Shown here: in pieces, positions 7,251 through 12,171 of the stretch
Layout: every line of letters starts with the position of its first letter
Position numbering within the stretch: the stretch's first letter is position 1
Source: JAGVXD01 sp964554415
Lineage (GTDB): Archaea; Nanobdellota; Nanobdellia; Pacearchaeales; GW2011-AR1
Reading direction: 5' to 3'
Assembly: GCA_964554415.1 (NCBI GenBank)
Contig: CAZKON010000018.1
Span: forward strand, 1-17,753
Length of the DNA: 17,753 nucleotides
Position numbers and translations under genes: made by a program
The notes under the pieces: model-generated
Databases searched by the model: none
The model's input: only the letters and a program-made list of their open reading frames with translations
What the model was told of the DNA's origin: nothing

Positions 7251-7262
7251 GCTTTCCTTTCT
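7247..7262. repeat. Cassette repeat copy 1 (cbf5 side)
   Basis: The 16-nt core ATACGCTTTCCTTTCT. On the minus strand it encodes ERKAYL in the alkD frame, continues KRKVSQFS and stops at a TGA overlapping the cbf5 ATG. This is the best candidate for the original alkD 3' end. Confidence 0.9.
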
Positions 7263-7355
7263 TAAGAATATGTTTCATTGCTTAGAATACTATGCTGACA
7301 TTATAAATGAATCGCCAGGAATTAGTCCGAGCAATAAGAAGACATAGACATAACG

Positions 7356-7385
7356 TTTATATACTGTTATAACAATGTTATAACA
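7356..7385 (+). promoter_or_regulatory. TATA box and double palindromic operator of the AbrB-nucleotidyltransferase gene
   Basis: TTTATATA at 7356-7363 is 25 nt before the ATG at 7385. Two perfect palindromes, TGTTATAACA, occupy 7365-7374 and 7376-7385, one base apart; the second overlaps the start codon. The likely leaderless transcription start lies inside the operator. The encoded protein begins with an AbrB-type DNA-binding domain, so negative autoregulation is a natural inference. Confidence 0.75.
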
Positions 7386-8167
7386 TGGAACTCATACGGT
7401 CGATTGTTAGAGTAGGAAACTCTGCGGGCGTTGTGCTGCCAAGAGAATGGCTGCATGGAAAAGCTAAAGTCGTACTCATAGAAAAAGTTCTCGATCCTGA
7501 GAAAGAAGTCTTTGATATTTTGAGAGATTACCTTCAAGATATTGTTGCCTTAGCGATTGTCGGAAGCTATGCGCGTGGCGAAGAAAGTGCAGAGAGCGAT
7601 GTGGACGTTTTGGCAATCTCTCTTTCCACAAATAAGAGAATACAACAAGGAAAATATGAGATTATCCTTGTCTCTGAAGATGTGTTGAAAAAGCAATTGG
7701 ATAAAAATATCTTGCCTTTACTGCCTATGATTATGGAAGCAAAGCCTCTTATTAATCATGCATTGATTGAAAAATATAAGTTTAGAAGATTGTCAAAAAA
7801 AAATCTTGCATTTCATTTTGATACGACGAAATCCGCGATGAATGTTATAAAGGCTCAAATTGCTCTTGCGCAGGAGTCACGTGAGGTTTTTTTATCAGAT
7901 TCTACCTCCTATTCATTGATTTTAAGATTGAGAGAGCTTTATCTTGTTGATTGTTTGTTAAAAAATAAAATGTGGAGTAAAAAGGAACTCCTTCATCTCA
8001 TTAAGAAAATAGCTGGTAGTTTAAAGGCGTATGAGGGATACGTAAGAGCGAAAAATGATGAAAAACCATCTCGATCTCTTCCCTTGAGTGATGCTAAGAA
8101 ATTGCATGAATATGTTTCTCATAACATCAGAGAACAGGAAAAATCATGGGTAAAAATAAGAGGATAA
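7385..8167 (+). CDS. AbrB domain fused to a MNT-type nucleotidyltransferase with a C-terminal helical (HEPN-like) region
   Basis: The N-terminus IRSIVRVGNSAGVVLPREWL is an AbrB/SpoVT (MazE-like) DNA-binding domain. Residues about 50-95 hold the minimal nucleotidyltransferase motif, GSYARGEESAESDVDVL, with the GS motif at 60-61 and metal-binding Asp72 and Asp74. The C-terminal third (from about 140) is all-helical, with a Lys/Arg-rich region, and may be HEPN-like, though no RxxxxH motif is evident. MNT/HEPN pairs act as toxin-antitoxin systems in which the transferase modifies the toxin; here the DNA-binding, transferase and helical parts are in one chain. The 3' end overlaps a small coiled-coil ORF by 22 nt. 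It belongs to the first cassette of the island. Confidence 0.85.
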   Translation: MELIRSIVRVGNSAGVVLPREWLHGKAKVVLIEKVLDPEKEVFDILRDYLQDIVALAIVGSYARGEESAESDVDVLAISLSTNKRIQQGKYEIILVSEDVLKKQLDKNILPLLPMIMEAKPLINHALIEKYKFRRLSKKNLAFHFDTTKSAMNVIKAQIALAQESREVFLSDSTSYSLILRLRELYLVDCLLKNKMWSKKELLHLIKKIAGSLKAYEGYVRAKNDEKPSRSLPLSDAKKLHEYVSHNIREQEKSWVKIRG

Positions 8168-8328
8168 GGAAGAAAATTGAAGGGCTAGAGAAGGCAAAGG
8201 AAAAACACTTGGAGAAGATACAGTCCTATGATGGAAAGAACGAATATATTATTCCTTATTGGGAAAGAGAAATGGGAGATTTAGATACAAAGAAGAAAGA
8301 GTTGAAGAGGAAACTCAAAAATGACTAA
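8146..8328 (+). CDS. Small charged coiled-coil protein
   Basis: The 60-residue product, MGKNKRIRKKIEGLEKAKEK and onward, is rich in Lys and Glu with a heptad-like pattern, and ends KKKELKRKLKND. It starts inside the end of the nucleotidyltransferase gene (22-nt overlap), so the two are probably translated together. No family is recognised. It could be a partner of the upstream protein. Confidence 0.6.
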   Translation: MGKNKRIRKKIEGLEKAKEKHLEKIQSYDGKNEYIIPYWEREMGDLDTKKKELKRKLKND

Positions 8329-8342
8329 ATTTCTCCTGATAG

Positions 8343-8358
8343 ATACGCTTTCCTTTCT
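8343..8358. repeat. Cassette repeat copy 2
   Basis: ATACGCTTTCCTTTCT. Here the identity with copy 3 extends to 21 nt (8341-8361 and 8528-8548), so the gap cassette is flanked by 21-nt direct repeats. The minus strand reads ERKAYLSGEI and a stop, without a long ORF before it. Confidence 0.9.
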
Positions 8359-8367
8359 TTTCATCTC

Positions 8368-8422
8368 TTACTTGTTGTTGCGCCTGAATTTTATAGCTTA
8401 TTTTAAGCCTTAATTAAGAGGC
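8368..8422. repeat. 55-nt exact copy of 10371-10425 at the left edge of the gap
   Basis: Every base from 8368 to 8422 matches 10371-10425. The match stops at 8367 (C against T) and at the Ns. It includes the TATA-like element that precedes the TR in the intact locus. It is the left end of the block that carries the DGR target gene. Confidence 0.95.
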
Positions 8423-8522
8423 NNNNNNNNNNNNNNNNNNNNNNNNNNNNNNNNNNNNNNNNNNNNNNNNNNNNNNNNNNNNNNNNNNNNNNNNNNNNNN
8501 NNNNNNNNNNNNNNNNNNNNNN
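8423..8522. other. Assembly gap of 100 N, probably hiding a second DGR target gene
   Basis: Exactly 100 N. The left flank equals the 3' side and the right flank equals the 5' side of the block 10371-11493, so the missing sequence should be close to 10426-11438, about 1013 nt, and hold another copy of the target gene on the minus strand. The 100 N is probably a placeholder rather than a measured length. Confidence 0.8.
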
Positions 8523-8577
8523 CTTCCAGATACGCTTTCCTTTCTTTTTCCGGAAATTTCTCTATTGAATAGCGAAG
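8523..8577. repeat. 55-nt exact copy of 11439-11493 at the right edge of the gap (alkD 3' end duplicate)
   Basis: All 55 bases match 11439-11493, the alkD 3' coding end. The minus strand reads RYSIEKFPEKERKAYLE. Weaker similarity (RTALRYS against RTMLRYS) continues to about 8589 and then stops. No alkD gene lies upstream, so this is a truncated duplicate of the alkD end attached to the hidden target cassette. Confidence 0.95.
8530..8545. repeat. Cassette repeat copy 3
   Basis: ATACGCTTTCCTTTCT inside the duplicated alkD 3' end. It bounds the gap cassette on the left and the DUF4258/DUF2283 cassette on the right. Confidence 0.9.
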
Positions 8578-8592
8578 AGCAGTGCGAGAAGA

Positions 8593-8600
8593 TATATAAA
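8593..8600 (+). promoter_or_regulatory. TATA box of the DUF4258/DUF2283 operon
   Basis: TATATAAA is centred about 29 nt before the ATG at 8626. The following bases, CGGAT, match those after the TATA box of the AAA/DUF4143 gene at 4041. Confidence 0.5.
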
Positions 8601-8625
8601 CGGATTTGCTCTTGAGTAACTTGAG

Positions 8626-8913
8626 ATGAAACATATTGCTTATACAGACCATTTGAAAGAGAGATTGAGGATTAGAAACTTTCCCAAGGAGTATCCTCTC
8701 GAGATTTACCGAAACCCTGAGCAGATATTTTTCGATACTACTGAAAAAACAAACATCGCAATAAAAAAGCTTAAATATAACAATAAAGTAAGAAATCTTA
8801 TGATAGCTTATGAAGAAAAAAACGGAACGGTTGAAATTATCACGATTCATCCTATTTCGGATGAGAAAATCGTAAATAGAATTATGAGCGGAAGATGGAG
8901 CAAACATGAATAA
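8626..8913 (+). CDS. DUF4258-like protein, probable toxin of a toxin-antitoxin-like pair
   Basis: This 95-residue protein begins MKHIAYTDHLKERLRIRNFP, resembling the DUF4258 pattern (a His-containing helix followed by RxxxR), then alternates strands (NIAIKKLKYN, LMIAYEEKNGTVEIITIHP) and ends in a basic helix (KIVNRIMSGRW). Such proteins have RelE-like size and topology and are frequently next to DUF2283 genes. The reading frame overlaps the DUF2283 gene by 8 nt, so the pair is co-translated. The toxin assignment is inferred from context; no activity is known. Confidence 0.65.
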   Translation: MKHIAYTDHLKERLRIRNFPKEYPLEIYRNPEQIFFDTTEKTNIAIKKLKYNNKVRNLMIAYEEKNGTVEIITIHPISDEKIVNRIMSGRWSKHE

Positions 8914-9106
8914 AAAATACTCATATGACAAGATATCTGATTCTCTTTTTATCTATGTGAAAGAAGGAGAGGAAGAAAGCTTTGAAGAAATTATGCCCGG
9001 CATTAATATTGAGCTGAATGAAGATGGAGAGATTATTGGTATTGAAATATTAAAAGCTTCTCGATTTGCGAATGCAACTGGAAAAGAAGTAGTACGACAG
9101 ATGTAG
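8906..9106 (+). CDS. DUF2283 protein, probable antitoxin
   Basis: The 66-residue product matches DUF2283: YSYDKISDSLFIYV, then IMPGINIELNEDGEIIGIEI and LKASRFA. This family is small, acidic and usually paired with RelE- or DUF4258-like partners. It overlaps the preceding gene by 8 nt, and its stop is 14 nt from the stop of the convergent reverse transcriptase gene. Confidence 0.85.
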   Translation: MNKKYSYDKISDSLFIYVKEGEEESFEEIMPGINIELNEDGEIIGIEILKASRFANATGKEVVRQM

Positions 9107-9138
9107 ATCTGGGTAATCTTTTAGATATTGGATTTCAA

Positions 9139-9154
9139 ATACGCTTTCCTTTCT
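9139..9154. repeat. Cassette repeat copy 4, within the RT 3' end
   Basis: ATACGCTTTCCTTTCT. The minus strand encodes ERKAYL followed by KSNI and a stop, in frame with the reverse transcriptase. Confidence 0.9.
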
Positions 9155-9626
9155 ATTTTTTTATACTTGGCTTTGGCGATTTGCTGTGCTATTCTCTTTC
9201 TCACATTGAAGGCATTTGCCCACTTCGCATATGCCTGCCATCCTTGAAAACTCTCGGCAAGATGCGGATAGGACAATTCACTCTTTTCAAATCCTGCTAT
9301 TTTACGTAGAATTTTTCTGATACTTCTTTTTCTTAGAAGTTTGTAGTAGTAATAATTTCTGAAACCAACAAAATCAACGCCTTTTGATAAGGAGATGAGG
9401 CGCGACTTTTGAGGGTGAAGTTGAATCTTTAATCTTTCTTGAAGAAAAGTGTTTATCTGTTCCTTCCATTCTTCGAGTTGTTCTTTTGAAGAATGTAAGA
9501 TAACGAAATCATCAACGTATCGAATATAGTACTTTGCTTTTAGAACGTGTTTCACAAAGTTGTCAAGTTCGTTGAGATAGACATTTGCGAAAAATTGTGA
9601 CGTGAGATTGCCGAGAGGCATGCCTT

Positions 9627-9646
9627 TTCGTGGCTCAAGCCACGAA
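9627..9646. repeat. 8-bp hairpin just downstream of the AG tract in the RT gene
   Basis: TTCGTGGC (9627-9634) pairs with GCCACGAA (9639-9646) around a 4-nt loop. In the RT mRNA it begins just after the premature stop, a position from which it could influence slippage or termination. Confidence 0.55.
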
Positions 9647-9651
9647 GTTAA

Positions 9652-9664
9652 TCTCTCTCTCTCT
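9652..9664. repeat. AG/CT dinucleotide tract at the RT frameshift
   Basis: Thirteen bases of alternating T and C on the plus strand, that is six AG units in the RT coding strand. The downstream frame needs one unit fewer, so the tract marks the site of the frameshift. Confidence 0.9.
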
Positions 9665-10239
9665 TCATTCCAGAGTTCGTACTATTATTGTTGATAATCT
9701 GTTGAATAAGCCAGAGCGCTTTTTTATCGGCAATCTTTTTTTTAAGAATTGAAGACAAAACTTCATGATTTACTTCATCAAAATAATGTTTGATATCTGC
9801 TTTCAAGCAGAAAGCTTCTCTTGTGAAATTATGTGTTACTTTTCTTCTGAATATCTCAAATCTTTTGAGAGCAAAGAGAGTGCCTTTACCTTTTCTATTT
9901 GCGTATGAATCATAAATAAAAATCTTCTCAAAAATCGGCTCAAGCACGTTACAAATGGCGTGATGAACAATTCTGTCCCGAAAATCTGATTTGCTAATCT
10001 TGCGTGTTTTCGGGTCTCTCAGAATGAAAGTTATCAAGGGTTTTGGGTCATAATTCTGTGAAAGCAATTCTTCTCTCAACTCAATTAAGTTTACTTCCAA
10101 GTCTTTTTCAAATTCAATTACGTACTCTTTCTTTGTTTTTTCCTTGCGCGCTTTTTGCCAAGCAAGAAAGAGATTCTCATAAGAAATAATTTTTGAATAG
10201 AGATTTTTGTAGGTTTTCATATTATCCTAGCTGGCTGAG

Positions 10240-10325
10240 CCATTCGACCATTATCGTTGGAGTTGCGGTTGTTCCAGTTGGCATTCCAGTTGCCATTGCT
10301 GTTGCGGTTCAACCTCTGAACGCTA
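10240..10325 (-). repeat. DGR template repeat (TR)
   Basis: This 86-nt segment aligns without gaps to the VR at 10673-10758. They differ at 24 positions, all at adenines of the TR on the minus (transcribed) strand: 20 A to G and 4 A to T. There are 29 such adenines; the three in the 5' 16 nt of the coding strand (10310-10325) are unchanged, and two others are conserved. Read in the target frame the TR would encode an Asn-rich stretch (RLNRNSNGNWNANWNNRNSN), typical of TRs because AAY codons diversify best. It ends 19 nt before the RT ATG, a short spacer compared with well-studied DGRs. Confidence 0.97.
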
Positions 10326-10390
10326 CATAGCCCGTTAATCGATTACCACTGGCGCTTCAAGGTTCATTGTTTACTTGTTGTTGCGCCTGA

Positions 10391-10399
10391 ATTTTATAG
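10391..10399 (-). promoter_or_regulatory. Putative promoter of the TR RNA and RT
   Basis: The minus strand reads CTATAAAAT, so transcription would start near 10369, about 44 nt before the TR. The same sequence lies in the 55-nt duplicate at 8368-8422, where it would point at repeat copy 2 and not at a TR. Confidence 0.45.
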
Positions 10400-10434
10400 C
10401 TTATTTTAAGCCTTAATTAAGAGGCGTGTGGCCC

Positions 10435-10451
10435 AGCCATCATTTATGGCT
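10435..10451. repeat. Small hairpin between the target gene and the TR
   Basis: AGCCAT (10435-10440) pairs with ATGGCT (10446-10451). It lies 34 nt downstream of the target gene stop and may help end that transcript. No T-tract follows closely. Confidence 0.35.
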
Positions 10452-10484
10452 AGGACAATTAGTAGAGAGAAAGGATTTTTATAT

Positions 10485-11372
10485 TTAACCCTGAAGTGTT
10501 TTAGAAAATAAATCTAAGTCCGCTCTTCTTTGAGAAGTAAGTGCTTCTCTTTCAGCAGTTAATCTGACAATCTGTTCATCAAATTCTCTTGATTTTTTAT
10601 CATATGTTAGGGCTAATTCTTTTTCTTTAAGTGCAGTTAAATTTTTTGCGCTGGCTACGCCAGAAACAAAATCCACCCGACCACCACCGAAGGAGCCGCG
10701 GCCGCCCCAGCCGGCAAACCAGCCGCCATCGCCGTCGCGGCCCAACCTCTGAACGCTATTCTTTCCTAATGAATTAGGATTAAAATGAGTCTGCAAGAAA
10801 GTTTGTGCTGCATCTCCACTCAAGACTTCTTTTTCTAAGTCTATACCTGCATCATCACCGAGAAAATAAACTTCAAATCCATTATCTGATTTTCTATGTC
10901 CAAAGGGACGATATGAGGGAACAACGAGAGGTAATTGCCAACCTCTTCTCTGTACTTCTGCAATTGGTTGTTTGCTCAAATCTTGCTTAGACTTATTAAG
11001 AATAAAAAGACCATATTCTCTATAGACTCCATTGCTTAATGCTCCTGATTTCTCTAAATGTTTTCCTTCAAACAAACTAGGCAACCCCAAACCCATTTCC
11101 CGTAAAATTGAATTGTAAATCACATTCAAATCAAAGCTTGAGCCATGAATTCCATCCTTTTCAGCTTCTCTGTAGCATACACTAACCTGAAACCAAGGAT
11201 GCTGAGGATAATCTTTAGCGATTATTGCCTCTGCTTGGTCATACACCTGCCTTGCTAATTTCTCACCCATTGGCTGTATAAATCCAGAATATTCTTGTTC
11301 AGAAACAGGTCTGACGCTTTTAGGGAGAGCTAAAACTCTCACTCCCTCTTGCAGTTGTGCTTCTTTTGCCAT
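10485..11372 (-). CDS. DGR target protein with variable region (CLec-like) and C-terminal helical tail
   Basis: The 295-residue product carries the VR at residues about 206-234, SVQRLGRDGDGGWFAGW through GGGRV. The surrounding pattern, with aromatic and Arg positions and GGGRVDFVSG, resembles the C-type-lectin-like domains of DGR targets. The N-terminal 180 residues (for example QPMGEKLARQVYDQAEAIIA, GLPSLFEGKHL) match no family I can name. Unlike most DGR targets, whose VR is at the very C-terminus, about 60 residues follow, largely helical and charged (LTALKEKELALTYDKKS onward). No signal peptide or membrane segment is seen. It may be bound through partners or act in the cytoplasm. A TATA box lies 25 nt before the ATG. 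A second copy probably lies in the gap at 8423-8522. Confidence 0.85.
   Translation of the reverse strand: MAKEAQLQEGVRVLALPKSVRPVSEQEYSGFIQPMGEKLARQVYDQAEAIIAKDYPQHPWFQVSVCYREAEKDGIHGSSFDLNVIYNSILREMGLGLPSLFEGKHLEKSGALSNGVYREYGLFILNKSKQDLSKQPIAEVQRRGWQLPLVVPSYRPFGHRKSDNGFEVYFLGDDAGIDLEKEVLSGDAAQTFLQTHFNPNSLGKNSVQRLGRDGDGGWFAGWGGRGSFGGGRVDFVSGVASAKNLTALKEKELALTYDKKSREFDEQIVRLTAEREALTSQRRADLDLFSKTLQG
10651..10663. repeat. Hairpin downstream of the VR
   Basis: CTGGC (10651-10655) pairs with GCCAG (10659-10663), beginning 9 nt past the 3' end of the VR on the coding strand. DGR targets often need a small hairpin/cruciform just after the VR for efficient retrohoming. The TR end has a similar but shorter structure (TGGC-TGA-GCCA, 10232-10242). 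Confidence 0.5.
10673..10758 (-). repeat. DGR variable repeat (VR)
   Basis: The 86-nt VR matches the TR at 62 positions and differs at 24, all adenines in the TR. Fourteen codons change the amino acid and one is silent (CGA to CGG). The AAY codons of the TR became Gly (7), Asp (2) and Phe (2). It lies in frame in the target gene at residues about 206-234. Confidence 0.97.
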
Positions 11373-11391
11373 CTTTTCTTAGATAATTAGG

Positions 11392-11402
11392 AGTATTTAA
11401 AT
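11392..11402 (-). promoter_or_regulatory. TATA box of the DGR target gene
   Basis: The minus strand reads GATTTAAATAC, about 25 nt before the ATG at 11372. It separates the target gene from alkD transcription upstream and is part of the duplicated block. Confidence 0.55.
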
Positions 11403-11427
11403 CTTTCTATTAGTTACTACTTAAAAG

Positions 11428-12141
11428 TTAAATCCTTCCTTCCAGATACGCTTTCCTTTCTTTTTCCGGAAATTTCTCTATTGAATAGCGAAGCATTGTG
11501 CGAGGCATTGTTTTGTAATGCTTTGCGAGGAAAGATTTCAGAACATTGACATCTTTTTTCCCGACCTCTCGTAGCATCCAGCCGACTGCTTTGTGAATTA
11601 AATCGTGCTTGTCTTTTAAGAGAAGCTCGGCAATGTGGAGAGTTTCATCGAATCTATTGTTTTTGATGAAATAATACGTGGAAACAATGGCGATGCGGCG
11701 CTCCCAGAGGTTGTTTGATTCAGCGAGTGCGATAAGACGAGCGATGAGCTGTGGATTTTTCTTGCCTTCATTGAAGATGAAACGGCCGACAATGTTTGGA
11801 GCGCTCAAATCCACTAAATCCCAGTTGTTCACTGCTTGTGTGTTTGCGAGATAAAAATCGAAGAGCTCTTTTCGCCTTTCAGGATTTTTTTCGAATTGAT
11901 GCACAAGAATCAGGAGCGCTGAAAGGCGCTCTTCATGAATAGATGAATGAAGAATGAGCGTGAGTTCTTTGAGTGGAAGAGAAGAGAATTTCTCGGCAAT
12001 CTCGCGGGTTTGCGGAACAGTCAAACCGAGAAAAATGTCGCCTTCTGCGTATTCGCCCTTGCCGCTCTTGAAGAATCTTTGTAAAAATGTAGCTTTTTCT
12101 TTATTCTCTATCTGGCGAAGTGCTTGTTGAAGAGGATGCAT
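11428..12141 (-). CDS. alkD: DNA alkylation repair protein (AlkD-like HEAT-repeat)
   Basis: AlkD is a HEAT-repeat DNA glycosylase that removes positively charged alkylated purines. The 237-residue protein has GDIFLGLTVPQTREIAEKF, HEERLSALLILVHQF, the diagnostic NNWDLVDLSAPNIVG with Trp and Asp of the active surface, and KAVGWMLREVGKKD, then RTMLRYSIEKFPEKERKAYL. The last codons, EGRI, follow a 16-nt repeat whose copy beside cbf5 reads ERKAYLKRKVSQFS. The original C-terminus was therefore probably different by a few residues. The gene follows rpl31e by 30 nt and may share its transcript. Confidence 0.92.
   Translation of the reverse strand: MHPLQQALRQIENKEKATFLQRFFKSGKGEYAEGDIFLGLTVPQTREIAEKFSSLPLKELTLILHSSIHEERLSALLILVHQFEKNPERRKELFDFYLANTQAVNNWDLVDLSAPNIVGRFIFNEGKKNPQLIARLIALAESNNLWERRIAIVSTYYFIKNNRFDETLHIAELLLKDKHDLIHKAVGWMLREVGKKDVNVLKSFLAKHYKTMPRTMLRYSIEKFPEKERKAYLEGRI
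11446..11461. repeat. Cassette repeat copy 5 (alkD 3' end)
   Basis: ATACGCTTTCCTTTCT within the last codons of alkD (ERKAYL). This marks the alkD side of the island. Confidence 0.9.
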
Positions 12142-12171
12142 AGGAAAATGAGAATTAAAGAGTCTATAAAT

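Larger units (their letters stand above)
9121..10220 (-). pseudogene. DGR reverse transcriptase, frame-shifted by one AG unit (365 aa if restored)
   Basis: The RT copies TR RNA into mutated cDNA that replaces the VR. From the ATG at 10220 the frame reads MKTYKNLYSKIISYENLFLA, LRDPKTRKISKSDFRDRIVH, ANRKGKGTLFALKR and LKADIKHYFDEVNH (motif A, catalytic Asp142), then stops at 9648. A second frame resumes before KGMPLGNLTSQFFANVYL, whose LGNLTSQ is the DGR-type motif (other RTs have QGxxxSP), followed by YIRYVDDF (catalytic DD) and GVDFVGF. Removing one AG from the AG tract at 9652-9664 joins the frames as GMKRERLTSWLEPRKGMPLG, with no other change, giving 365 residues, a normal DGR RT length. 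The C-terminus, IERKAYLKSNI, comes from the cassette repeat. Options are slippage-based switching, a recent mutation or an assembly error. Confidence 0.9.

Noticed and set aside
8410..8931. 173-residue minus-strand ORF running through the Ns
   Set aside because: It spans the gap and lies antisense to the DUF4258 gene; only the short alkD-end segment is meaningful.
9627..9664. Standard programmed -1 frameshift site in the RT
   Set aside because: No X XXY YYZ slippery heptamer is present before the hairpin; a change in AG-tract length explains the break more directly.
10326..10484. Avd-like accessory gene between target and TR
   Set aside because: The 159-nt interval has no suitable ORF and is far too short for an Avd protein of about 120 residues.
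7247..11461. CRISPR array based on the five 16-nt repeats
   Set aside because: Spacing is irregular (187 nt to 2.3 kb) and genes lie between the copies.
7247..11461. Classical integron
   Set aside because: No integrase gene is visible, cassette genes point in both directions, and the repeats lack paired attC-like arms.
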